This document shows positions 17,416-25,386 of a stretch of DNA of 64,000 nucleotides, piece after piece. Under the pieces are notes generated by a model. It was not told where the DNA came from, made no database searches, and was given only the letters and a program-made list of their open reading frames with translations. The stretch comes from Actinoallomurus vinaceus (GTDB lineage Bacteria; Actinomycetota; Actinomycetes; Streptosporangiales; Streptosporangiaceae), in NCBI RefSeq assembly GCF_039542055.1, contig NZ_BAABHK010000004.1, positions 372,001 through 436,000 on the forward strand. Direction: 5' to 3'. Position 1 is the stretch's first letter; each line of letters begins with the position of its first letter. Made by a program: the position numbers and the translations under genes.

Positions 17416-18048
17416 TCACGGCACGGTGTAGTCCGTTGAGTCCTGCACAGCCTGGTAGGTCGCCTTATCAAGCCAATGGCACCACAAATTACGCGCGCTC
17501 TTGATGGATAGGCGCCTGTTGTGCCGACCGTCGGCACCCCACGCGGCCACCTCTGGTCGTGGTGCGTGTACCTTCCCATGAGCCATCTCGGCGACTTCTT
17601 CGAGAGCAGGCTTGAGATCCGTATCCGTGGACATCAGAATTCCAACATCATACTGCCCGCGTTCCGCCATAAGCGCATAATCAAGAGCAATCTGGACGTC
17701 TATCCCCTTTTCGGTCGGCTTCTCTCCGGGAAGGCCTCTCGTCGGCCATCCCGACGGGTACCGCAGCGGCCGCGTCACAAGGTGGACATACGGGGATCGA
17801 AGCCATGCCGCATGCTGGCGCCGGCTCGCACCGTAACCCTTCGGGTCGAGCTTGCTGTCAGGCTGCCCGCGATAGATGCGCACCTGGGCCAGCTCACGGT
17901 CGAAAGGGCTGTCCGCCACGAGGTGCAAGGCCAGTCGGACAGGGTCCACCTGCCCTTGCCAGTGCGGCGCGCCGAACACATGGAACGCCGAGCGGGCCCC
18001 CTGGTACATGTTCTGGTAATCAAGAAAAACGATCACCCGGTCAGGCAT
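17416..18048 (-). CDS. NYN-domain (PIN-like) putative ribonuclease
   Basis: 210 residues. The NYN/LabA-like acidic positions are visible: FLDYQNM (D10, N13), EKGIDVQIALD (D117) and STDTD (D142, D144), the usual metal-binding set. The C-terminal ~50 residues are basic (HNRRLSIKSARNLW), suited to RNA binding. The ATG at 18048 follows GGAGG. Base composition is clearly more AT-rich than the neighbours, suggesting acquisition. It lies upstream of the NACHT-LRR gene, same strand, 172 bases apart; the gap shows no other gene. Confidence 0.8.
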   Translation of the reverse strand: MPDRVIVFLDYQNMYQGARSAFHVFGAPHWQGQVDPVRLALHLVADSPFDRELAQVRIYRGQPDSKLDPKGYGASRRQHAAWLRSPYVHLVTRPLRYPSGWPTRGLPGEKPTEKGIDVQIALDYALMAERGQYDVGILMSTDTDLKPALEEVAEMAHGKVHAPRPEVAAWGADGRHNRRLSIKSARNLWCHWLDKATYQAVQDSTDYTVP

Positions 18049-18449
18049 CACTACCTCCACAAACCAAAGACCAATACAAGCGGAGGCAATGAGCATACCG
18101 AGGAATACCCAGGAAGGACTTACTCGCCTATCGGGCGAAGCGCCCGATAATTAGGCAATATCGACAGAGGAATCAACGCAGTTGAAGCACAGCGCGGAAC
18201 ATAACGGACTATCGACCCAAAAAATAATCCCCGCCAGTGCGGGAAGACCCGGACGGCGGGGAGCAGTGGTTTGAGGCTATCAGATCGCTTGCGGATACTC
18301 CATCAGCCCGACGGGCCGTCGCCTGCCCGGACTGTGACGGCCCACGCCCAAGAGCGTCACGGTGATCGCTCGGCGTGCGCGGTCGCGTAGCGTCCGTGCG
18401 GGTCGGCTGTAGACTCGCCGGTGACCATCCCTCATCGAGGAGACTGAAC
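18049..18449. other. AT-richer intergenic region upstream of NYN and ABC-F genes
   Basis: No gene is seen. A perfect hairpin lies at 18129-18149 (TATCGGGCG / CGCCCGATA, loop AAG) and a second at 18229-18261 (CCCCGCC / GGCGGGG). The left half has the low GC content of the NYN gene, while the right half returns to the local norm. It must contain the divergent promoters for the NYN and ABC-F genes. Confidence 0.5.
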
Positions 18450-18479
18450 GTGGCGGGTGACGTAGACATCGAGGGCTGA
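18450..18479 (+). CDS. Candidate 9-residue leader peptide of the ABC-F gene
   Basis: GTG at 18450 with GAGGAG 10 bases upstream, reading MAGDVDIEG then TGA. The stop overlaps an ATG (TGATG) that opens a second, longer frame running past the ABC-F start in another phase. ABC-F antibiotic-resistance genes are often induced by ribosome stalling on such leaders. The 132-base spacer to the main start could form alternative hairpins. No experimental support. Confidence 0.4.
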   Translation: MAGDVDIEG

Positions 18480-18611
18480 TGCCCGCGGTGAAGGCCACTG
18501 GCCGGTGCGTGGAAGAGGCGCCGCCGTCGGTGGCCGGATTACGTCTGCCCCTCGCCCGTTCTCCGCCGGGTCGCCCCCGACGCGCCCGCGGCACACGCAA
18601 GGTCTTCGCGC

Positions 18612-20231
18612 ATGTCCGACGCTTTCATCGTCTGTTCCCACCTGTCCTTCTCCTGGCCGGACGACACTCCGGTCTTCACCGACCTGTCCTTCACCGTGGG
18701 GGGCGGCCGCACCGGCCTCGTCGCGCCCAACGGCTCCGGTAAGAGCACGCTGCTCAAGCTGATCGCCGGGGTGTACCGGCCCACCGCCGGTTCCGTCTCG
18801 GTGAGCGGCGTCCTCGGCCATCTCCCCCAGGACCTGCCCATGGCCGGCGAGCGGACCGTGGCCGAGGTTCTGGGCATCGCGCCCGTCATCCGGGCCATCG
18901 ACGCCATCGAGTCCGGGGACGCCGACGAGGAGCACTTCGCCACCATCGGCAACGACTGGGACATCGAGGAGCGCACGCGCGCCCAGCTGGACCGGCTCGG
19001 GCTCGGCGGCGTCTCCCTCACGCAGCGGCTGAGCACCCTCAGCGGCGGCCAGGTCGTCTCCCTCGGTATCGCGGGGCAGCTCCTGAGACGCCCGGACGTC
19101 CTGCTCCTCGACGAGCCGACCAACAACCTCGACGTGGACGCGCGTCACCGGCTCTACGACGTCCTGGAGGAATGGCGCGGCTGCCTGCTGCTCGTCAGCC
19201 ATGACCGGGCGCTGCTCGATCGCATGGACCGCATCGCCGAGCTCGACCGGGGAGAGGTACGCCTGTACGGCGGCGGTTTCACGGACTACGAGGAGTCCGT
19301 TCGCATCGCCCGCGAGGCCGCCGAACGCAGCGTGCGGACCGCCGAGCAGGAGCTCAAGCGCGAGAAGCGGGAGATGCAGCTCGCCCGGGAACGCGCCGAT
19401 CGCCGGGCCGGCAACGCCGCCCGCAACCTCAAGAACGCCGGCCTGCCGAAGATCGTCGCCGGCAACCTGAAGCGCAGCGCCCAGGAGTCGGCGGGCCGGG
19501 CGGGCCGGACGCACGCCGCGCGGGTCGACGACGCCCGCGCCCGGCTGGACGAGGCGGGCCGGGCCCTGCGTGACGACCAGAGGCTCACACTGGAGCTGCC
19601 CGGCACCCATGTCCCGGCCGGCCGTAACCTCTTCATCGGCGAGAGACTCCGGGTGCGCTTCGGCGACCGGGAACTGTTCGCCGGGGACGGCGCCGACCTG
19701 GTGATCCGGGGCCCCGAGCGCATCGCGCTGACCGGCCCCAACGGCGCCGGCAAGTCCACCCTGCTCCGTCTGGTCACGGGCGACCTCGAGCCGGAGAACG
19801 GAACCGTCCAGCGGGCCGACGGCCGGATCGCCCACCTCACGCAGCGGCTGGACCTGCTCGACCTCGACCGTACGGTGGCCGAGAACCTGGCCGCGTTCGC
19901 ACCCGGCATGGCGGAGGCGGACCGGATGAACCTGCTCGCGCGCTTCCTGTTCCGCGGGGACCGCGCGCATCTGCCGGCGGCGGTGCTGTCGGGCGGGGAA
20001 CGGCTGCGCGCGACGCTGGCGTGCGTCCTGTGCGCCGAGCCGGCACCGCAGCTCCTGCTGCTCGACGAGCCCACCAACAACCTGGACCTGGTGAGCGCCG
20101 GGCAGCTGGTGAGCGCGCTCGGCGCCTACGAGGGCGCGTTCCTCGTCGTCAGTCACGACGAGCGTTTCCTGGACGAGATCGGGATCGACCGCCGCCTGGA
20201 GTTGCGCGACGGCCGGCTGCGGGAGACGTGA
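18612..20231 (+). CDS. ABC-F family ATPase (ribosome-protection type)
   Basis: 539 residues with two ABC domains and no membrane segment. Domain 1: Walker A APNGSGKST, signature LSGGQ, Walker B LLLDEPTNNLD. A charged helical linker (KREKREMQLARERADRR) follows. Domain 2: GPNGAGKST, LSGGER, LLLDEPTNNLD. ABC-F proteins bind the ribosomal E site; this size and the short linker fit the actinomycete macrolide/lincosamide-type resistance proteins as well as housekeeping members, so the drug (if any) is undecided. A leader with a small ORF precedes it. Confidence 0.88.
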   Translation: MSDAFIVCSHLSFSWPDDTPVFTDLSFTVGGGRTGLVAPNGSGKSTLLKLIAGVYRPTAGSVSVSGVLGHLPQDLPMAGERTVAEVLGIAPVIRAIDAIESGDADEEHFATIGNDWDIEERTRAQLDRLGLGGVSLTQRLSTLSGGQVVSLGIAGQLLRRPDVLLLDEPTNNLDVDARHRLYDVLEEWRGCLLLVSHDRALLDRMDRIAELDRGEVRLYGGGFTDYEESVRIAREAAERSVRTAEQELKREKREMQLARERADRRAGNAARNLKNAGLPKIVAGNLKRSAQESAGRAGRTHAARVDDARARLDEAGRALRDDQRLTLELPGTHVPAGRNLFIGERLRVRFGDRELFAGDGADLVIRGPERIALTGPNGAGKSTLLRLVTGDLEPENGTVQRADGRIAHLTQRLDLLDLDRTVAENLAAFAPGMAEADRMNLLARFLFRGDRAHLPAAVLSGGERLRATLACVLCAEPAPQLLLLDEPTNNLDLVSAGQLVSALGAYEGAFLVVSHDERFLDEIGIDRRLELRDGRLRET

Positions 20232-20235
20232 CTCG

Positions 20236-21084
20236 TCACGGGGTCCGGTCGGCGCGCGCGGTCACGTACGTCTCGGCGTACGTGTCGAGGACGGGAAGGA
20301 CCTGGTCGCGAGGGCCTGAGGGGACGCGGAGGACGACCTCCTCGATGCCGAGGGAGGCGTAGTAGTCGAGCTTGGCGGGCGTGGGCTCGGTGCCGAAGGG
20401 GATGACCGGCACCGGGTCCCGGCCGGCGCGGGCGCAGGCGTCTCGTAGAGCGGGCAGGGCCTCGCGGATGCCCGCGCCTCCGATGGGCAGCCAGCCGTCG
20501 CCGTACTCCGCGACGTGCCGGAACAGCGTGGGGCCCGCCGCGCCGCCGAGGAGGACCGGGACGCGGCGCGCCGGTTTGGGCCATGCCCAGGAGGGTGCAA
20601 AGCGGACGTGCTCCCCCTCGTACGACGCCTCCTCCGTCGTCCAGAGCGCGCGCATGGCGAGGACGTGTTCTCGCGCTCGGTCGCGGCGGCTCTTCCAGAG
20701 CACCCCGTGGTCGGCGGCCTCTTCCCGGTTCCAGCCGAAGCCGACGCCGAGGGCGACCCGGCCGCCGCTGAGGAGGTCGAGCGTCGCCACGGCCTTGGCG
20801 GTGACGATCGGCTCCCGCTCGGCGATCAGGCAGACGCCGGTGCCCAGCGTGATCCGCGACGTGACCGACGCGGCGGCGGCCAGCGCGATGAGCGGGTCGA
20901 GCGTGCGGGAGTACTCCTCCGGCAGGACCGTGTCGCCGGTCGGCGGCGGGGTCGCGCGGCTCACCGGGATGTGCGTGTGCTCGGGCACGTACAGGGAGGT
21001 GAACCCGCGCTGCTCGGCCTCCACGGCGAGTTCCGGGACGGGCATCGCCCGGTCGGTGGCGAACATCGTGACACCCAGCCTCAT
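20236..21084 (-). CDS. LLM-class F420-dependent oxidoreductase
   Basis: 282 residues beginning MRLGVTMFATDRAMPV. Typical segments are LYVPEHTHIP, the GGRVALGVGFGWNREE strand-loop and PVLLGGAAGPTLF near the C-terminus. It matches TIGR03619-type probable F420-dependent oxidoreductases and is a paralog of the gene at 1354-2193. The ATG at 21084 was preferred because the in-frame ATG at 21126 lies beyond the operator. Divergent from the hydrolase operon across a putative operator. It ends 4 bases from the converging ABC-F stop. Confidence 0.85.
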   Translation of the reverse strand: MRLGVTMFATDRAMPVPELAVEAEQRGFTSLYVPEHTHIPVSRATPPPTGDTVLPEEYSRTLDPLIALAAAASVTSRITLGTGVCLIAEREPIVTAKAVATLDLLSGGRVALGVGFGWNREEAADHGVLWKSRRDRAREHVLAMRALWTTEEASYEGEHVRFAPSWAWPKPARRVPVLLGGAAGPTLFRHVAEYGDGWLPIGGAGIREALPALRDACARAGRDPVPVIPFGTEPTPAKLDYYASLGIEEVVLRVPSGPRDQVLPVLDTYAETYVTARADRTP

Positions 21085-21105
21085 CGGCCCTCCGAAGGTT
21101 ATTCG

Positions 21106-21123
21106 ACCAAGCGATTGCTCGGT
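21106..21123. promoter_or_regulatory. 18-bp inverted repeat, putative operator (site 4)
   Basis: ACCAAGCGATTGCTCGGT, 7 of 9 positions symmetric, between divergent LLM and hydrolase genes; the same pattern as the sites at 6274, 10386 and 12718. Confidence 0.6.
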
Positions 21124-21179
21124 CATTCTAAGTTGTTGTAGCGTGCGCTTGTTCGGTTGGTACGGACGAGAGGGGCGCC

Positions 21180-21992
21180 ATGCCGTTCGCGGACCTCGCG
21201 GACCCGGGCCGGCCGGGAGGCGACGTTCGGCTGTTCTACACCGACGACGGAACCGGCGACCTGCCGCTCCTCCTCGTGCACGGCTGGGGCTCGGACTCCC
21301 AGGAGTGGACCTGGCACCTGCCGGACCTGGCGACGCGATACCGCGTGATCACGGTGGACCTGCGCGGGCACGGGAACTCCTCGGTGCCGCCGAGCGGGTT
21401 CCACCCCCGCGACATGGCAGGCGACCTGGTCCGGCTGCTGGATCACCTCGACATCCCGCAGGTCGTCGCCGTGGGGCACTCGATGGGCGGCCAGGTCGTC
21501 AGCATCCTCGCCGTCGAGCACCCCGATCGCGTACGGGCCCTCGTCTGCGTGGATCCGGGCTACGGCCACTCTCCGGAAGTCGCGGAGGACGCTCCCGCGC
21601 GCGTACGGGCGTTGAAGGCGGACGCCGGCGCCGCGCTGCGGATCGACAAGTGGTGCTACACGCCCGTCACGCCACCCATGATCAAGACCTGGCACGCCCG
21701 GCGGCTGCTCGCCATGCCGCCGCACGTGCTGGCCGAGGCGTTCGCCGGGCTCTTCCTCGGCGACGGCTCGATCGGCGTCCGGCCGGCGTCCGACGAGTAC
21801 CTCGTGCGCCGGGAGTGCCCGGTGCTGACCTTCCGGTTCGACCCCGCCGAGGCCGCCTGGGAGGAGTCGCTGTTCAAGCATCCCGCCTCGACGACCGTGA
21901 CCTGGCCCGGCTCGGGCCACCGCCTCCACGAGGAACGACCGAGGGAATTCCTGCTCGTCATGAACCGATGGATTAAAGGGGTAACGCAGTGA
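21180..21992 (+). CDS. Alpha/beta-fold hydrolase
   Basis: 270 residues. Oxyanion strand LLLVHGWGSDSQEW, DLRGHGNSS, nucleophile elbow GHSMGG and C-terminal GSGHRLHEERP (catalytic His) define an alpha/beta hydrolase of the haloperoxidase/epoxide hydrolase-like group. It is the first gene of a three-gene operon and overlaps the next gene by four bases (GTGA). A role in cleaving an ester or ring-opened intermediate is an inference from context. Confidence 0.85.
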   Translation: MPFADLADPGRPGGDVRLFYTDDGTGDLPLLLVHGWGSDSQEWTWHLPDLATRYRVITVDLRGHGNSSVPPSGFHPRDMAGDLVRLLDHLDIPQVVAVGHSMGGQVVSILAVEHPDRVRALVCVDPGYGHSPEVAEDAPARVRALKADAGAALRIDKWCYTPVTPPMIKTWHARRLLAMPPHVLAEAFAGLFLGDGSIGVRPASDEYLVRRECPVLTFRFDPAEAAWEESLFKHPASTTVTWPGSGHRLHEERPREFLLVMNRWIKGVTQ

Positions 21993-23239
21993 AGTTCGCC
22001 ATCTTCCTCAACCCGCAGATTCCGGGGTCGGGTTACAGCGCCGAGGAGAACGCCAAGGCGAAGCGGCCCATCGGGCGGGACACCGAGTCGTACCAGAAAC
22101 TCCTGCACGAGGTACGGGAGATCGCGGTCCACGCCGACCGGATCGGCTTCGACGCCCTGATGATGACCGAGCACCACTTCCACTCGGAAGGCATGGAGTT
22201 CTCGGTCAACCCGCTGATGTTCCTCACCGACCTGGCCGCCCGTACCGAGCGGATCCTGCTGGCGCCCCTCGGCCTCGTGCTCCCCGCCTGGGACCCGATC
22301 CGCGCCGCCGAGGACGTCGCGCTGCTCGACCAGTTCTCCAAGGGACGGCTGCGGCTCGGCGTCGCGCGCGGCTACCAGAACCGCTGGATGAACGTCCTCG
22401 GCCAGCGCTGGCACGCCGCCGCCGCACGGTCCGACGGATCGGCGTCCGACAACCGCAACTTCGACGTCTTCGGCGAGATCCTCAAGATCATGAAGATGGC
22501 GTGGACGCAGGACACGCTGAAGTACAAGAGCGACGTCCTCGACTACGAGGTGCCGTTCCCGCACGACGGCATCACCGGCTGGCCGGCCACCGAGTGGACC
22601 CGCACCTTCGGAGCACCGGGCGAGATCGACGACGAGGACGTGATCCGCTCCGTGGCCGTGTGCCCGCGGCCCTACCAGAACCCCTATCCGGAGCTGTGGC
22701 AGCCGTTCACGATCAGCGACCGGTCCGTCATCCGCGCGGCCCAGGAGCACATTCTGCCCTGGCTGTTCACGCCGAACCCCGACGACCACGCCGCCAAGGC
22801 CCGCCTCTACCAGGAGGAGTCGGCCAAGTGCGGCCGGAACTACAAGCTCGGCGAGCACACCGGCATCCTCAAGATCGTCGGCATGGCGGACACCCGTGAG
22901 GACGCCATCGAGACGTACGGCAGGAACATGCCCAAGGACTTCGCCGCCTTCTTCGGGCCGTTCGGCTACCTGGAGGTCATGCGCAAGAAGGAGGACGACA
23001 AGCACGTCCCGATCAGCCCGGAGAAGGGCGATTTCAAGCGCATGAACGACGTCGAGATGGCGCTGCTCGGCGGCCCGGACGACGTCAAGCGCGGCATCCA
23101 GCGGATGCTCGACCGGATGCCCGACCTCGAATGGTTCGGCCTGTACATGCAGGGCCAGCAGGGTGTGCTGCCGCTCGACACCGTCAAACGGAACCTCGAG
23201 CTGTTCGCCACCAAGGTCATCCCCGAGTTCGCGGACTGA
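21989..23239 (+). CDS. LLM-class flavin-dependent oxidoreductase (416 aa)
   Basis: A larger luciferase-like protein starting MKFAIFLNPQIPG. MMTEHHFHSEG and LPAWDPIRAAEDVALLDQ are close to the bacterial luciferase/alkanal monooxygenase-like group that uses FMNH2. GRLRLGVARGYQNRWM and the long insertion after residue 150 (SDGSASDNRNFDVFGEIL) set it apart from its two neighbouring LLM paralogs. Translation is coupled to the hydrolase through GTGA. It may supply the oxygenation step of the pathway. Confidence 0.85.
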   Translation: MKFAIFLNPQIPGSGYSAEENAKAKRPIGRDTESYQKLLHEVREIAVHADRIGFDALMMTEHHFHSEGMEFSVNPLMFLTDLAARTERILLAPLGLVLPAWDPIRAAEDVALLDQFSKGRLRLGVARGYQNRWMNVLGQRWHAAAARSDGSASDNRNFDVFGEILKIMKMAWTQDTLKYKSDVLDYEVPFPHDGITGWPATEWTRTFGAPGEIDDEDVIRSVAVCPRPYQNPYPELWQPFTISDRSVIRAAQEHILPWLFTPNPDDHAAKARLYQEESAKCGRNYKLGEHTGILKIVGMADTREDAIETYGRNMPKDFAAFFGPFGYLEVMRKKEDDKHVPISPEKGDFKRMNDVEMALLGGPDDVKRGIQRMLDRMPDLEWFGLYMQGQQGVLPLDTVKRNLELFATKVIPEFAD

Positions 23240-23243
23240 CGCG

Positions 23244-24119
23244 GTGGAGTTCTGGCTGGCCGGGTTCTGCGAGACCGGCGAGTACATCGGGCTGGCGCAG
23301 GCGGCGGAGCGCCTGGGCTACGACACCCTGACCGTCTCCGACCACCTCTTCCACGCCGACTACGAGTCCCGGTACCCGTACTCCGAGACGGGCGCCCCGC
23401 CGTACGACGCGAACACCCACTGGCCGGACGTGTGGGTGACGATCGGCGCGATGGCGGCGGTCACCTCGCGGCTGAACTTCGCCACCAACGTCTACGTCGC
23501 CCCGGCCCGCGACCTGTTCACCGTCGCGAAGGCCGTCTCGACGGCGGCCGTGCTGTCGGGCGACCGCGTACGGTTCGGCGTCGGCGTGGGCTGGTGCGCG
23601 GACGAGTTCCGGCAGACCGGACAGGACTTCCACACGCGCGGCCGGCGACTCGACGAGATGCTGCCGGCCCTGCGGACGCTCTGGCGGGGCGGGCCGGTCG
23701 AGCACCACGGGCGGTGGTACGACTTCGGCCCGCTCAGCATCTCCCCCGTCCCGTCCGCACCGATCCCGGTGTACGTCGGCGGGGACAGCGACGCGGCGCT
23801 GCGCCGTACGGCGCGCTTCGCGGACGGCTGGATCGGCAACCGGATCTACTCGGAGGACCAGCTGTCCGAGCTCCTGGAACGCCTGTCCCGGCACCTCGCC
23901 GACCACGGCCGCAAGCTCGACGACCTACGGGTGATCGCGCCGATCGGCGCCATGCCCAGCCCCTCGCTGTACCGCAAGTGGCGGGAGCGCGGCGTCGACG
24001 GCACCCTGGCTGCCCCCTGGTGGCTGGCCACGGCCGAGGAGAAGCAGCGCTGCTCCGGCCTGAGCCTCAAGATCGCCACCCTGGAGCGCTTCGCCGAGGA
24101 AGTGATCGCGAAGATGTGA
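23244..24119 (+). CDS. LLM-class F420-dependent oxidoreductase
   Basis: 291 residues from the GTG at 23244, four bases after the previous stop. VEFWLAGFCETGEYIGLAQ, TVSDHLFHADYES (TVSDHL is typical of the F420 branch), RVRFGVGVGWCADEF and PIPVYVGGDSDAALRR are present. It ends the hydrolase-LLM-LLM operon. No strong ribosome-binding site is visible, consistent with coupling. Substrate unknown. Confidence 0.83.
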   Translation: MEFWLAGFCETGEYIGLAQAAERLGYDTLTVSDHLFHADYESRYPYSETGAPPYDANTHWPDVWVTIGAMAAVTSRLNFATNVYVAPARDLFTVAKAVSTAAVLSGDRVRFGVGVGWCADEFRQTGQDFHTRGRRLDEMLPALRTLWRGGPVEHHGRWYDFGPLSISPVPSAPIPVYVGGDSDAALRRTARFADGWIGNRIYSEDQLSELLERLSRHLADHGRKLDDLRVIAPIGAMPSPSLYRKWRERGVDGTLAAPWWLATAEEKQRCSGLSLKIATLERFAEEVIAKM

Positions 24120-24193
24120 GCGGTCAGCGCGGTCCGCCGACGCGCTGGCGACGCGAACCGATCATCGACTTGCCTCGGCACGCTACGCTTCTC

Positions 24194-24206
24194 CTAAGTA
24201 GCTTAG
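24194..24206. promoter_or_regulatory. 13-bp palindrome, possible BlaI-type operator
   Basis: CTAAGTAGCTTAG is a perfect inverted repeat 21 bases before the next gene. A partial relative (CTATCCGGCTTAG) lies just before the BlaI-like gene. BlaI/CopY-type repressors usually bind such dyads before their own operons. Confidence 0.45.
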
Positions 24207-24227
24207 TTTTTATGGCGGAGGTGCACG

Positions 24228-24965
24228 GTGGCGACGGCGAAGAAGGATGGGCGCGGCGGAGCAGCGGCGCGACGGAGCGCACGGGAGCGGCTCGCGGCCG
24301 AGCGGGCGGCTGCGGAGCGCGGGCGGAGACGCCGCCGGGTCCTGACCTGGACGGCGTCCGGGGTCGTCGCCGCCGCGCTGGTCGCCGGAGGCGTATGGGC
24401 CGCGACGTCCGATGGCGGGTCCAGCAAGGCCAAGACGACGGCGTCCGGTGCGACCGGGGCCCGCGACGCCGCGGCCGCCGCCACAGGCCTCCCGCCGTGG
24501 CAGCGTCCGGACGACACGGCCGACCGCGCCCGCGCCGAAGGGCTCGCCGTGGCCCCCATGGAGGGGACCGCGCGGCACTTCCACACCCACCTGGACATTC
24601 TCGTCGACGGCAAGGCCGTCACCGTCCCGGCGAACCTGGGCATCGCCGCGTCCGGCGACGCGATGTCCGAGCTGCACACCCACGACACCACCGGAGTGCT
24701 GCACATCGAGGCGCCCACCACCGACAAGCACTACACACTGGGACAGTTGTTCACCGAGTGGAACGTCCGGCTGAGCGCCACCGGGCTCGGGGGCCTCAAG
24801 GCCGACGGCTCCCGCACGCTGACGGCCTACGTCGACGGCAAGAAGCAGACCGGCGACCCGGCGGCCGTCGAACTGACGGCCCACCGGGAGATCGCGCTGG
24901 TGTACGGACCGGCGAACGCCGGCGTCCAGGTGCCCTCCCGCTACGCCTTCCCGGACGGCGAGTAG
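24228..24965 (+). CDS. Membrane-anchored His-rich protein of unknown function
   Basis: 245 residues from the GTG at 24228 (GGAGGT upstream). A strongly basic, Ala-rich cytoplasmic start is followed by one transmembrane helix (SGVVAAALVAGGVWAA, about residues 45-62) and an extracytoplasmic domain. Two histidine clusters, HFHTHLDILVDG and ELHTHDTTGVLHIE, could bind a metal ion. No established family function is known to me. The gene sits directly before BlaI and M56 genes, 46 bases apart, and may be the output or the sensed partner of that pair. Confidence 0.7.
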   Translation: MATAKKDGRGGAAARRSARERLAAERAAAERGRRRRRVLTWTASGVVAAALVAGGVWAATSDGGSSKAKTTASGATGARDAAAAATGLPPWQRPDDTADRARAEGLAVAPMEGTARHFHTHLDILVDGKAVTVPANLGIAASGDAMSELHTHDTTGVLHIEAPTTDKHYTLGQLFTEWNVRLSATGLGGLKADGSRTLTAYVDGKKQTGDPAAVELTAHREIALVYGPANAGVQVPSRYAFPDGE

Positions 24966-25011
24966 CCGCCACATGTACTATCCGGCTTAGGTGATCGAGC
25001 GAGGAGGGCGG

Positions 25012-25386
25012 ATGCCGCAGTTCGGGGAGCTCGAAGCGGCGATCATGGAGGTGGTGTGGTCGGCGGACAAGGCCATCACGGTCCGGGACGTCCGTGACCG
25101 CCTCGGCCGCGAGCCGGCGCCGGCCTACAACACCGTGCTCACCGTGACGGAGATCCTCTACCGCAAGGGCTGGCTGGCCCGGGAGAAGCACGGCCGGGCC
25201 TTCCGCTACTGGCCGGCGGGCAGCCGGGACGACTACACCGCCCAGCTGATGGCCGAGGCGCTCGACTCCGCGCAGGACCGGGCGGCCGCGCTCGTACGGT
25301 TCATGGAGAGGATGGAGCCGGGAGAGATGGCCGAGATCCGCCGCGCCCTCGAGACGGCCAAGGACGCCGAGCGGCGGCCGCGATGA
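25012..25386 (+). CDS. BlaI/MecI/CopY-family transcriptional repressor
   Basis: 124 residues with the family winged helix: FGELEAAIMEVVWSADKAIT, VRDVRDRLG and NTVLTVTEILYRKGWLAREK. The ATG at 25012 follows GAGGAGG and gives the normal family N-terminus, so the upstream GTG at 24991 is discarded. Such repressors are inactivated by a partner M56 membrane protease, here the next gene, overlapping by ATGA. Confidence 0.88.
   Translation: MPQFGELEAAIMEVVWSADKAITVRDVRDRLGREPAPAYNTVLTVTEILYRKGWLAREKHGRAFRYWPAGSRDDYTAQLMAEALDSAQDRAAALVRFMERMEPGEMAEIRRALETAKDAERRPR

Noticed and set aside
18479..18742. 87-codon frame overlapping the ABC-F start
   Set aside because: Not called as a protein gene: Arg/Pro-rich and out of phase with ABC-F. 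Kept only as part of the possible attenuator.
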